Shown: positions 24,907 through 33,466 of the stretch, piece after piece
Numbering within the stretch: position 1 is the first letter of the stretch
Layout of the letters: the number at the start of each line of letters is the position of its first letter
From: Sediminibacterium sp.
GTDB lineage: Bacteria > Bacteroidota > Bacteroidia > B-17B0 > Aurantibacillaceae
Length of the DNA: 56,363 nucleotides
Assembly (NCBI GenBank): GCA_030054095.1
Contig: JASGCO010000026.1
Location: 1-56,363, forward strand
Direction of reading: 5' to 3'
Made by a program: the position numbers and the translations under genes
The notes under the pieces: generated by a model
The model's input: only the letters and a program-made list of their open reading frames with translations
What the model was told of the DNA's origin: nothing
Databases searched by the model: none

Positions 24907-25356
24907 TTACAGGATGGGTTTAATAAAACACACCACGCGGTTGGCCTCGGTAAAACCTGTTTTTAAATGAAAGGCAATGGCGTGGGTATTGGTGCTTTCG
25001 GTATCGGAGGCCAGCTCGGTACACTGGTGTTGCCGGGCCCAGTTTTCGGCGGCTTTTATAAGTAATTGTCCTGCGCCTTGTTTGCGGAACGCTTCCCTGA
25101 TGTACAGGCCTTCGATGTAGGCTACCCGGTCGGTTTCGGCGCCTTCTACATAATCGGTGCGGATGGACACATGCACAAACGCGAAATAGATATCTTCTGA
25201 TTTTAATAAAAAACAGGTTTCCGTTTCAGACGAAAGCATGGCATAGCAGGCGGCGCGTTCTTCTTCGGGGGCGCAGTCGGGCCATAATTCCACAAACAAC
25301 TCCAGTAAATGCGGAATACTTTGTTCAGATAGTGGTTCTGGTGTGCGTGAAAACAT
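24907..25356 (-). CDS. GNAT acetyltransferase, AAC(6')-I-like
   Basis: 149 aa from ATG 25356; a TTG three codons earlier is possible but unlikely. GNAT fold with the sequence landmarks of aminoglycoside 6'-N-acetyltransferases: ELWPDCAPEEE at residues 23-33, SIRTDYVEGAETDRVAYIEGLYI at 64-86, acetyl-CoA loop RKQGAGQLL at 91-99, ENWARQHQCTELASDTESTN at 104-123 and GFTEANRVVCFIKP at 134-147. These match the AAC(6')-I group closely from memory. Housekeeping GNATs rarely share the combined LWPD, DYVEG and SDTE set. Actual substrate unproved. Chromosomal, no mobile element nearby. Confidence 0.78.
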   Translation of the reverse strand: MFSRTPEPLSEQSIPHLLELFVELWPDCAPEEERAACYAMLSSETETCFLLKSEDIYFAFVHVSIRTDYVEGAETDRVAYIEGLYIREAFRKQGAGQLLIKAAENWARQHQCTELASDTESTNTHAIAFHLKTGFTEANRVVCFIKPIL

Positions 25357-25431
25357 ACACCACAAAAATAGTGCTTTGTTTTTACAAAGGGAGGCGCGTT
25401 GTAAGGTGCCTAACGAAACAGAAGCGGGGAA

Positions 25432-26436
25432 TTAGCGGATAAAGCTGAACTCCAGTAATTCCACATCGGTAGAAATAAACCCTTCTTTAACCGGTTCTTC
25501 TTTACATAATGCGGTGGAAAGGTATTTAAACGAATTGTCGCAAAAGATGGTAACGGCTGTAGTGTTTTTGCCTAGTTCCTCCATTTTTTTAAGAGTGCCT
25601 ATAAAGTTGGCGCCGCTGCTGATACCTACCGATAGTCCTATTTTATTGAGTTTCTGAGCCATGATAATGCTATCGCCGTCATCAACAGAAATAATGGATT
25701 CGAGGGTATCGAGTTTGGTGATTTCAGGAATAAATTCATCGCTAACGCCTTGTATGCGGTGCGATCCTATTTTTTTACCGCCGGTGCTCATGGTAGGTGA
25801 GTTGGAGGGTTCAAGAGGATGACACAGACAAGGAATGCCCATTTTTTTAAGGTAATTGCTAACGCCCATAACGGTACCACCGGTTCCTACGCCGGCCACA
25901 AACAACTCGGGTTTAAGGTTTTGTTTCAGTAATTGTATCAGTATTTCGGGACCTGTAGAACTTTCGTGGGCATGCACGTTGGTTTGGTTCGAAAACTGAT
26001 CGGGATAAAAATAATGTTCCTGTTGGGCATACCGTTCGGCTATGCGTAAAGCGCCAATAAATCCTCCTTGGGCGGCCGATACTTTTTCTACTTTACCACC
26101 GTAAAGTTCAATAATATCGTAGCGTTCTTTACTGAGCCAGTCGGGCATAATGATTTTTACCTCGTGCCCCAGCGCTCGGGCCAGCGCGGTAAAAGCGATA
26201 CCGGTGTTGCCGCTGGTAACTTCCACAATGGGTTGTTCGGGTTTTATAAGGTTATTTTTATACGCGTTTTTCATAATGGCAAACGCGATGCGGTCTTTTA
26301 TGGAACCACTGAAATTGATGGATTCGTATTTGGCGTAAATGGTTTTTACTTCGCCTTTGTATTTGAAGATGACTTTAACGAGCGGGGTGTTGCCAAACAT
26401 GGGCAACAGGTTTTTAAGAATAGATACTTTTTCCAT
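25432..26436 (-). CDS. PLP-dependent cysteine-synthase-family protein
   Basis: 334 aa. Fold type II PLP enzyme: FSGSIKDR with Schiff-base Lys47, VTSGNTGIAF (phosphate/substrate loop), VAGVGTGGTVMGVSNYL (PLP phosphate cup), HRIQGVSDEFIP and GISSGANF near the C-terminus. Related to CysK/CysM and cystathionine beta-synthase, catalysing beta-replacement on O-acetylserine or a similar substrate. The substitution NFSGSIKDR for the usual NPxxSxKDR suggests a paralogue with a shifted substrate. Probably follows the TSUP transporter gene (106 bases upstream) but has its own -7 box. Confidence 0.87.
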   Translation of the reverse strand: MEKVSILKNLLPMFGNTPLVKVIFKYKGEVKTIYAKYESINFSGSIKDRIAFAIMKNAYKNNLIKPEQPIVEVTSGNTGIAFTALARALGHEVKIIMPDWLSKERYDIIELYGGKVEKVSAAQGGFIGALRIAERYAQQEHYFYPDQFSNQTNVHAHESSTGPEILIQLLKQNLKPELFVAGVGTGGTVMGVSNYLKKMGIPCLCHPLEPSNSPTMSTGGKKIGSHRIQGVSDEFIPEITKLDTLESIISVDDGDSIIMAQKLNKIGLSVGISSGANFIGTLKKMEELGKNTTAVTIFCDNSFKYLSTALCKEEPVKEGFISTDVELLEFSFIR

Positions 26437-26444
26437 AAGCGGCG

Positions 26445-26452
26445 CAAAGGTA
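26445..26452 (-). promoter_or_regulatory. Candidate -7 box (TACCTTTG)
   Basis: The minus strand reads TACCTTTG, matching TAnnTTTG, 8 bases upstream of the cysteine-synthase-like ATG. No good -33 TTG at the normal spacing. If real, the transcript would be nearly leaderless. Confidence 0.4.
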
Positions 26453-26542
26453 CATACTTAAAACCGTTATTTAAAACGAATTAGATTGTTTTGGTAAAAT
26501 TACTATGGATTAGTGTAAGTTGTACTGTGGCGGGTACGGAGG

Positions 26543-27274
26543 CTATCCTATCCAGATTTTTACGATTTGCACGCAGGAGGTCAGAATGATGATGCCGAGT
26601 ACGAGGTAGCGGAACACAGTGGACGATACGTGGTGGAGGATGCGTTTGCCGATCCATGTACCGGCTATGCTGATAAGAATAAGGGGGGGAATAAAAATGA
26701 GGTAGGCGCTCTGAAAGTAGCCATTGTAAATGTATACAAGGGCCCGGCTGCTGTCAACACCCAGATCAATTAGAGCCGAAGTGGCGATAAATACATTTTT
26801 TTCGAGGTTAAAGGCCATAAGGGTTAGGCCACGAATGGCGCCGCCGGTGCCAATGAGTCCGGCCAGAAACCCGGAAGTGCTGCCGCCGATGATTAAGTTG
26901 CGATTGTTCTGAGCCAGAGTGGTGTCGCGTTTAATGATAAGAAAGGTGGCCAGTATAATGAGCAGGCCACTCATCAGCCATTCGGCTTGTTTCTGGGGAA
27001 TGTAACGGGTAAGCCAGGCGCCTGTAATGACAAATACGATAGCCGGAATGCCGAGTTTTAACGCGCAATTGCGGTCAATGCCGTGCCGGAAGAGGACAAT
27101 TTTAGACAGGTTACTGAACACATGAAAAATGGCGGTTATGGCCAGAACGAGTTTAAAATCAAAAAACAGGGAGGCAACGGGAACGAAAAGAATGGACGAG
27201 CCAAAACCGGAAATGGTACCAATGATTTCGGCAATGAGGGCTAATACAAAAAACAAGCTGTAGGACAGAAGCAT
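26543..27274 (-). CDS. TSUP-family (TauE/SafE) membrane transporter
   Basis: 243 aa, seven to eight hydrophobic helices. The first repeat has LIAEIIGTISGFGSSILFVPVASLFFDFKLVLAITAIFHVFSNLSKIVLF, the second has LAGLIGTGGAIRGLTLMAFNLEKNVFIATSALIDLGVDSSR; the paired G-x-G/GGx loops are typical of TauE/SafE (sulfite or sulfonate exporters). The family moves sulfur-containing anions across the inner membrane. A cysteine-synthase-like gene follows on the same strand, which supports a sulfur link by context only. Confidence 0.88.
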   Translation of the reverse strand: MLLSYSLFFVLALIAEIIGTISGFGSSILFVPVASLFFDFKLVLAITAIFHVFSNLSKIVLFRHGIDRNCALKLGIPAIVFVITGAWLTRYIPQKQAEWLMSGLLIILATFLIIKRDTTLAQNNRNLIIGGSTSGFLAGLIGTGGAIRGLTLMAFNLEKNVFIATSALIDLGVDSSRALVYIYNGYFQSAYLIFIPPLILISIAGTWIGKRILHHVSSTVFRYLVLGIIILTSCVQIVKIWIG

Positions 27275-27517
27275 GTAGGGTAAATATACACATTAAAAGC
27301 AGAGTAAACGGTTTTGGTATCTGCCTGAAATTTGGGTTCAATGTCAGGAGATGGGTGAATGATCAGTTTTAGCCGCTTTACTTGCAGCTTTTAGCAGTGT
27401 TGGTGGTATTAAGTATAATCGAAGATCTTTTTGAAGTAATGCTACAGAAAGTATCGTGTATTACGGGGAAAGGATAAACAAGGTTAACTGTATGGGTGAT
27501 GCACGACCTGTTGTTCA

Positions 27518-28198
27518 TCAGGCGTTCACTATTTTTCCGTCTTCCATTTCGATGATGCGATGTGTTCGTGCCGCAAAATCGTTGTCGTGGGTTACAATCA
27601 GTAAACTTTGATTGTGGTGCTTTGCCAGATTCTCGAACGTTTCAAATACAATTTCGCTGTTTTTTTTGTCCAGATTGCCGGTTGGCTCATCGCCCATTAT
27701 AATTAAGGGGTCATTTATTAACGCCCTTGCAATTGCCACCCTTTGTTTCTGACCGCCCGATAGCTGATTGGCTTTTTTCAGGGCTTCGTGTTCAATTCCA
27801 AGTATTTTCAGTTTTTCATAGGCCCTTTCTCTTATTTCCTGGGGGGAGTACCGCCCCAGTTTTAAACCTGGCAGCATCACGTTTTCAAGTACCGTAAATT
27901 CGTATAGAAGGTAATGAAACTGAAAAACAAACCCGATTTTTTCATTTCTTATTTTTGCCAGATCAGCTTCTGCCAAGCCCTTTGTACTCACCTGGTCAAT
28001 CAGTAAATTGCCGGTATAATCGGTATCCATGGTTGATAACACATAAAGTAAAGTGGATTTTCCGCATCCCGATTTGCCAATAACGGAAACAAATTCGCCT
28101 TTGTTTAACTCGAAACTAATTTCCTTGAGTACCTGAACACTGACCGGATCATGGAAAAACTTGTCTATTTTCCGGGCTTCTAAAACTGTATTCCCCAT
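27518..28198 (-). CDS. ABC transporter ATP-binding protein, LolD/MacB type
   Basis: 226 aa. Walker A GKSGCGKSTLLY, Q-loop FVFQFHYLLYEFTVLENVMLP, signature LSGGQKQRVAIARAL, Walker B LIIMGDEPTGNLD and H-loop LLIVTHD. The E-F-T-V-L-E-N-V spacing is that of the LolD/MacB/FtsE subfamily. It energises the adjacent permease for export or extraction of substrates from the inner membrane. One base separates it from the permease gene, and the permease overlaps the adaptor gene by 4 bases, so the three are one operon (adaptor, permease, ATPase). Confidence 0.95.
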   Translation of the reverse strand: MGNTVLEARKIDKFFHDPVSVQVLKEISFELNKGEFVSVIGKSGCGKSTLLYVLSTMDTDYTGNLLIDQVSTKGLAEADLAKIRNEKIGFVFQFHYLLYEFTVLENVMLPGLKLGRYSPQEIRERAYEKLKILGIEHEALKKANQLSGGQKQRVAIARALINDPLIIMGDEPTGNLDKKNSEIVFETFENLAKHHNQSLLIVTHDNDFAARTHRIIEMEDGKIVNA

Positions 28199-28199
28199 T

Positions 28200-29453
28200 T
28201 TATTTACCTCTTATTATTACTACCGGATCAATTTTACTTGCCTTACGGGATGGAAAAAAACCTGCCAGATACGTTGTTATTACCGAGAAGATTCCGCCAA
28301 TTGCATAAAATTTAAGGCTGTAGTTTATCGGATAGGTTTTTATGGTTGGCAACGCCATGGTGTTAAAGGGTATTTGATCAATCAGAGCAGATAATCCATA
28401 ACCTAAGATTAATCCTAAGGTACCTCCGGCAATACCTATTGATAACGCAATACTGATAAAGATATACATAACATCTTTACCTGAAAATCCAGTGGCTTTC
28501 ATAATGGCGATGGAGTCCATCTTTTCGTAAATCATCATATTCAGAATATTATAAATTCCAAAGCCGGCCACAATCAATAAGGTGATACCTACAGCATAAG
28601 AAATAATTGTTCTGACGGAGCTCCCGGTTTCAAATTGAGAATTGGCTGTTTGAATATCAACGGCATCCACCTCAAACCGTTTGGTAAATTCCTTGGCCAT
28701 GGCAGGTGCCAGTAAAATATCTTTTAACTTGATTTGTAAATCAGTGATGTAATCATTGGATGCGCCAATTAATTTTTGGGTTGAACCAATGGAAGCATAG
28801 CTTTGTACTTTATCCAGATCTAATAAGCCGGATTGAAAAATGCCAACTACCTTTAATGAAAACTGTTCGCCGTTAGAGGTGGTAATACTTACTATATCGC
28901 CAATGCCCACCATCATTTTTTCTGCTACGCCTTTCCCCAGAATGATACTGTTAGGGACGTGTTTTAAGTCGAGTACGTTGCCCTCAACAACATAATCGCT
29001 GAAAGCGAACAACTGACTTTCTTTCACGATGTCTATTCCGTTAATGATGCCTGATAGATTGGCGTTGCCGATGTTGTAAAAAACGGGAGTGGTTATTCGA
29101 GGAGCAACGCCTAATACCCTTGGATCTGCCGAAAGTACATCTCTGATTGACGCGACGTTATAAAGTTCTGTTTTAGTGGCTTTTGGTTTTACCGAATGGA
29201 TAAAATTGTAACTATTCGGAAAAACATTATCGGCGGGTTGTATTACAGTGGGCTTTAATTCGTTGTATAACCTGATGTGAGGCGTTCTGTTAATAACCAG
29301 ACTATCCAGCAGATCATTTAAGCCTGTCATAAAACTGAGTAAGGTAATGAACATCATAATGCTGAATGTTACGCCAAAAGCAGCAACAGAGGTCTGCTTA
29401 ATCCGCGCCAGTAATAGTGCTTTTGATATTCTCAGAATCAGCTGAAACTTCAT
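28200..29453 (-). CDS. ABC transporter permease, MacB/LolC-like
   Basis: 417 aa. First membrane helix ~16-46 (ARIKQTSVAAFGVTFSIMMFITLLSFMTGL), a large periplasmic MacB-PCD domain at ~50-280 (VAPRITTPVFYNIGNANLSGIINGID; IILGKGVAEKMMVGIGDIVSI) and an FtsX domain with three helices at ~285-400, ending RKASKIDPVVIIRGK. The 'DPVxIIRGK' end is typical of LolC/E and MacB permeases. Works with the ATPase and the lipoprotein adaptor. Confidence 0.93.
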   Translation of the reverse strand: MKFQLILRISKALLLARIKQTSVAAFGVTFSIMMFITLLSFMTGLNDLLDSLVINRTPHIRLYNELKPTVIQPADNVFPNSYNFIHSVKPKATKTELYNVASIRDVLSADPRVLGVAPRITTPVFYNIGNANLSGIINGIDIVKESQLFAFSDYVVEGNVLDLKHVPNSIILGKGVAEKMMVGIGDIVSITTSNGEQFSLKVVGIFQSGLLDLDKVQSYASIGSTQKLIGASNDYITDLQIKLKDILLAPAMAKEFTKRFEVDAVDIQTANSQFETGSSVRTIISYAVGITLLIVAGFGIYNILNMMIYEKMDSIAIMKATGFSGKDVMYIFISIALSIGIAGGTLGLILGYGLSALIDQIPFNTMALPTIKTYPINYSLKFYAIGGIFSVITTYLAGFFPSRKASKIDPVVIIRGK

Positions 29454-30532
29454 TCTGAAGGAATTGTTAGTTCGTCATTAAGTGTGATACCTTTCACAAC
29501 TTCAGTATTCTTATAATCTCTTAGTCCTTTCACAACATTTACTTTTCTGCCGTTGGATAAAACCACGGTGGTATCGTTCAGGAAAAAGCGGTTTGGTACG
29601 ATTAAGGTTTTATCTTTTTTCTGAATGATAATATTGGCTTCAAACGTAATGTTTGGAAACAACTTTTCAGGTGGATTAATAAAAGTAGCTTCAATGGTAA
29701 ACGATTTGGTTTTTTCGTTCATGAGAGGGTTTATTTTTGAAACTTTCGCTAAAAATACGTTGCCCTTATAACTATCCATGGTAACAATCACTTCTTGTCC
29801 GGGTTTTATTTTAAATATATCGTATTCGTCTATTCTCATTTCGAGGATAAATTTTCTGGAGTCACCAATAGTAGCCAGTGGGGTTTGTAATCCTGCCCAT
29901 TCGCCCCGCGATTTGTTAATCGAATAGACGGTGCCGTCTATTTCACTTTTAATAGTGTACTCACTCTCTAACTTATCTGATATTTTCAAATTATTTTTTG
30001 ATTGACTGGAGTTAAAGGCGAGTTGTTTTAAAAGATCTTTATTCCGGATTACAGCCGACAGGTAATTGCTTTTAGCATTTTTATAAGCGATCTCCTTTTG
30101 TTCAAGTTCCAGTTTAGTGCCAATTTGTTGTTCCCAAAGCGCCTTTTGCCGGAAGTATAAACCAGAATCGAACGCCATTTTACTTTTGGCTAAATCGACA
30201 TTTAACTGCGACTCTGTTTTTTTACCTTCGTTTTCCTTTTCGTCATTCAGTCTTTCAAGCAAGGCGGCATTGTCTTTTGAATAGCGTTGTGTTTCGTTGG
30301 CAATTATAACGAGGGGAGTACCGGTTGTAACAGTATCTCCTTCTTCTACCAATACCTTTGAAATGGTGCCATTTACAGTTGGGAACACCACATACTGATT
30401 TTCACTTTTTATAAAACCGCTTGCGTAAACCGATTCTGTAATAGAAGTAAGCAGGGGGGTAATGGTTTCTTGCTTCTTACTGCACGAAGCAAGCAGAATT
30501 GCTAAACATAAACTTAACCAAAGCGCCTTCAT
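29450..30532 (-). CDS. Periplasmic adaptor lipoprotein (MacA/HlyD-like)
   Basis: 360 aa. Lipoprotein signal MKALWLSLCLAILLASCSKK, lipidated Cys17. Barrel-sandwich half ~40-90 (GTISKVLVEEGDTVTTGTPLVII), a long alpha-hairpin ~90-190 (NDEKENEGKKTESQLNVDLAKSKMAF), the second lipoyl half (YTIKSEIDGTVYSINKSRGEWAGLQTPLATIGD) and beta-barrel (FILEMRIDEYDIFKIKPGQEVIVTMD). Bridges the inner-membrane permease to an outer-membrane channel; no TolC-like gene is present here. The ATGA overlap couples its translation with the permease. Confidence 0.92.
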   Translation of the reverse strand: MKALWLSLCLAILLASCSKKQETITPLLTSITESVYASGFIKSENQYVVFPTVNGTISKVLVEEGDTVTTGTPLVIIANETQRYSKDNAALLERLNDEKENEGKKTESQLNVDLAKSKMAFDSGLYFRQKALWEQQIGTKLELEQKEIAYKNAKSNYLSAVIRNKDLLKQLAFNSSQSKNNLKISDKLESEYTIKSEIDGTVYSINKSRGEWAGLQTPLATIGDSRKFILEMRIDEYDIFKIKPGQEVIVTMDSYKGNVFLAKVSKINPLMNEKTKSFTIEATFINPPEKLFPNITFEANIIIQKKDKTLIVPNRFFLNDTTVVLSNGRKVNVVKGLRDYKNTEVVKGITLNDELTIPSE

Positions 30533-30815
30533 GTGTCTAAATTACCCAGAATGCAATAGTTTAAACTAACAAAGATCAGTTCAGATACTGACATACAGCA
30601 AAGAACACCTTACCATAGAAATATCAATGGCAGTGATGGATTAAAACAGAAGCCCTTATACCTACCTTTGAATTTTATGCCAGATAAGTTCAATGGGAGT
30701 ATTGAAAGAGCGGATATAAGTTAGACAATGGTTCGGAGATAACGTTATTTATTGCAACCCGAAGCAAAAGCAGTCTTTGTTCAACAGGTTATGGAGAGCG
30801 GTAAGAATGACTGTT

Positions 30816-31586
30816 TTATTTTTTAGAGTTTGTTTGGGTAACCCCAATGATCACACCAAACTGACCATCGGCAGGCATCCGTTTTTTTTCGGGTAAATAG
30901 ATTCTGGATACAAAGCCGTCTAAATACAAGGCGTTTTTGCAACCCCTTTGTTGAAAGAAAAGCGCGAAGTCGTAAAAATTAACCGGAGTTTCAGAAATCG
31001 CGAATATAATCTGCTTATCGGGTAAAATGCCCACCCCGTTCCGGATGTTAAGATTGGCCGACCCTTTTTTAAAGGCGGGATGGATGGTGCCGTTTATAAC
31101 TAGCATCGGGCCCGATTGTGTAGCGAACTGAATGTTTGTTGCATGCTTAAAATCAGTGGTTTTACAAACCACGGCTTGTTTGTCTGTTGTTAAGTAAAAG
31201 ATACCGTTAGGACTCAGGTAAAAATTTCCGTCTCCTTTTCCGGTATCAATAGGGGTAAGCACGTTGTGGTTCTCGATAAAAAGACCCTGAGGTGAAAAAC
31301 CGGGAGTAAACATACCGCCATTCATGGCAAACATGAGAGATTGATGCTTTTTTTCTACATGATCTTTAAGGGTTTGGAAATTTTTCAGGATCTGCCCGCG
31401 TTCATCTTTCCAGTAAAATGCAATGTTCTGTTGTTCAGGGTTTACAATGTAGTAAAGAATAGCAGGAGTGGCGGTTTGTTTACGGTAAGTAAATGAACCA
31501 AATAGAAGGGGGAATAACAGAAGTAGAACGAAAGCGCCGCGTTTACATGTCGTATAAAAAAGAGACTGGTATAAAAAGGATAACAT
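30816..31586 (-). CDS. Phosphodiester glycosidase family (DUF2233) protein
   Basis: 256 aa. N-terminal membrane anchor or signal at 15-32 (CKRGAFVLLLLFPLLFGSF). The rest matches the NAGPA/DUF2233 fold: FAMNGGMFTPGFSPQGLFIENHNVLTPID, GNFYLSPNGIFYL, ATQSGPMLVINGTIHP and NALYLDGFVSRIYLPE. Family members cleave N-acetylglucosamine phosphodiesters; the MNGGMF and LDGFVS motifs carry active-site residues. Probably acts on periplasmic or surface glycan phosphodiesters. It stands alone. Confidence 0.88.
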   Translation of the reverse strand: MLSFLYQSLFYTTCKRGAFVLLLLFPLLFGSFTYRKQTATPAILYYIVNPEQQNIAFYWKDERGQILKNFQTLKDHVEKKHQSLMFAMNGGMFTPGFSPQGLFIENHNVLTPIDTGKGDGNFYLSPNGIFYLTTDKQAVVCKTTDFKHATNIQFATQSGPMLVINGTIHPAFKKGSANLNIRNGVGILPDKQIIFAISETPVNFYDFALFFQQRGCKNALYLDGFVSRIYLPEKKRMPADGQFGVIIGVTQTNSKK

Positions 31587-31686
31587 GCAGTTAAAGATAG
31601 GATCTTTTATAATAGGTTTGTCTTCAATTGTTTTGAAACAACAGTCGGTAGTTAAAGTGTAAATAGGTGGTGTATATCACTTTTTA

Positions 31687-32307
31687 TTATATAGCAAAGA
31701 ATCCGCCTAAATGTTTTCCACCTATGTTAATGTAGCCAATACTGTAATAGAGTGGAAACCAGAAATTTTTTCCTATTTTAAAGAACTTCCCTCCGCCGAT
31801 GTAGATAGAAAAGGTGTTGCCCCAGCGTGGATAGATTTTAGTGAATCCGCTGTTTACATTGGTTATTTCACTTTGAATGTAAGCCATGCCAACCCTTAAT
31901 TCGAAAGTAAAGGAATATGCTTTAGGAGTAAAAAGCGGACGATGATTAAGGGAAGAATACTTGAAGCAAAGCGTAAAAGACGATACCAGATTGTTTTCAT
32001 AATAGGGGAAGGGATAATCAAAATTTTTAACCTGATTGTTCCAAAACAGATACTGACCAGCAGAAGCACCAAATAAACGTACGAATTTAGGAGAGGGATT
32101 CATTTTGCCTGAAATCAGAATTTCGGCATCAAAACCAACGCCGTGATTAAAACGGGCATTAAAGTCGGCGGAGCGTTTTTTGCTGAAGGGTTTCTGTAGT
32201 TCAGTAAAAAGCCGGGGCTGTAACCTTAAATGAGGTTTTATCTGCGATTTCAGCATAACAGAAAAACCTAACAGAAAGAGGAGTAAAGATGGATAGTGTT
32301 TTGGCAT
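31687..32307 (-). CDS. Secreted orphan, probable outer-membrane barrel
   Basis: 206 aa. Signal peptide MPKHYPSLLLFLLGFSVMLKSQ. Alternating aromatic strands (FVRLFGASAGQYLFWNNQVKNF, NLVSSFTLCFKYSS, AYSFTFELRVGMAYI, GNTFSIYIGGGKFFKIG, FWFPLYYSIGYINIGGK) suggest an 8- to 10-stranded outer-membrane beta barrel. No family is recognised. The next gene upstream ends 34 bases away. Confidence 0.62.
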   Translation of the reverse strand: MPKHYPSLLLFLLGFSVMLKSQIKPHLRLQPRLFTELQKPFSKKRSADFNARFNHGVGFDAEILISGKMNPSPKFVRLFGASAGQYLFWNNQVKNFDYPFPYYENNLVSSFTLCFKYSSLNHRPLFTPKAYSFTFELRVGMAYIQSEITNVNSGFTKIYPRWGNTFSIYIGGGKFFKIGKNFWFPLYYSIGYINIGGKHLGGFFAI

Positions 32308-32341
32308 ATAGGTTTAGTTCATTAGATAAAATGGGGTGTTC

Positions 32342-32722
32342 TTAAAAAATGGAATGAAGTCCTAGTAGTTCAGTTACCTCGCAATCCGCGATCTTTTTCC
32401 CTTCCAGAAGATGACCTTTAACACCGGGTGTAAGGAGTCGGCGATGTAGCGCTCTTAACCCGGGATTAATGATCCACATTCTTGCGGTGCCGGTTTTGGG
32501 AATGGAGATGGAAGTATCTAATATTACATTCTGATCTTGCGTTTCAAATTCGTGCCATATCATAAAGGCTTTCGCTTCGTTGCTAAATGGGTAATACGTA
32601 AAATCAAGCCGGATACCCTGGTAAGGAAGATGAGTCCGCCCGGTTTGTTCTAAAGGATAAAATTCGTATTTAACCCTGAAGTCGGCCGGCCGGGAAAATA
32701 TGTTGGAGTAGGGGATGTGCAT
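32342..32722 (-). CDS. Small cytosolic orphan
   Basis: 126 aa, no signal peptide. Beta-rich: FRVKYEFYPLEQTGRTHLPYQGIRLDFTYYP, AFMIWHEFETQDQN, TARMWIINPGLRALHRRLLTPGVKGHLLEGKKIADCEVTELLGL. The final G-x-x-LLEGKKIADCEVTELL resembles the closing strand of EF-Tu domain-III-like barrels (EGxxxIGxGxVTxI), but this is too weak to name a family. 34 bases upstream of the barrel orphan in transcription order. Confidence 0.55.
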   Translation of the reverse strand: MHIPYSNIFSRPADFRVKYEFYPLEQTGRTHLPYQGIRLDFTYYPFSNEAKAFMIWHEFETQDQNVILDTSISIPKTGTARMWIINPGLRALHRRLLTPGVKGHLLEGKKIADCEVTELLGLHSIF

Positions 32723-32959
32723 GATTCTTTTAAGTGTAAAGATTAGTGTAAAAATCGGGCCATGAATTGTTAAGATACTGTAAAAATGTATTTACTGTCA
32801 TGAAGGAATTTCGTTCTGTAGCAGATGCGCTATGGTTTAATCTGAGGTGGATTGGCTAGGATGGCAACAGATGAATGCAATGCATTTTTGAGGGGTGGCA
32901 TAAGTGTTTGTTTAGGCATAACTGTTTATAAGTTGTAGTGCTATAACAAGAATGGTGTT

Positions 32960-33445
32960 TTAAGGGATTCTTATTCCTAATCTTAACCCGGAAACTTCAT
33001 TTAGGTCTTTGGTGTCCAGATTTACATTATAACCTACATACAGCGTAGGTCCAAAAATCCGAAGCCCAATATCTCCAAACAGATAATTATCCCTTTGTTG
33101 CATCACTTTAAACGAGACAAAGCCACCCCTAAGAGATGGGCTAACAGATCCACGCCAGAACTTTGGCTGGTAACTGAATTCAAAGATACCGGTAGGCTGT
33201 AAATAGGTAGTGTTGTTTAATCGTAACAGATTAGCGCCCGGAGCAACAGCAATATACGTGTGCCGTTTGAACATTCTAAATATCCCGATTGAATAGCCCA
33301 GTGTACTTGCCTTTTGATGCGTGTAATCAACTATACACAGGAAAGGTCCGTAGTGCCCTTTTTGTGCGGTATCGCTTTTTTTTCGCGATTGAGCCTGTAC
33401 CAATGATCCGGATAGTAGTAATAAGAGTAGGAAATGTTTAAACAT
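32960..33445 (-). CDS. Secreted orphan, beta-rich
   Basis: 161 aa. Signal peptide MFKHFLLLLLLSGSLVQAQ, then RKKSDTAQKG and strands (YGPFLCIVDYTHQKASTLGYSIGIFRMF, YIAVAPGANLLRL, FEFSYQPKFWRGSVSPSLRGGFVSF, LFGDIGLRIFGPTLYVGYNVNL) consistent with a small outer-membrane barrel. No family is recognised. It begins 21 bases downstream of the DUF4419 gene and may be co-transcribed with it. Confidence 0.62.
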   Translation of the reverse strand: MFKHFLLLLLLSGSLVQAQSRKKSDTAQKGHYGPFLCIVDYTHQKASTLGYSIGIFRMFKRHTYIAVAPGANLLRLNNTTYLQPTGIFEFSYQPKFWRGSVSPSLRGGFVSFKVMQQRDNYLFGDIGLRIFGPTLYVGYNVNLDTKDLNEVSGLRLGIRIP

Positions 33446-33466
33446 GGCAACTGTTTTCCGTTGAGT

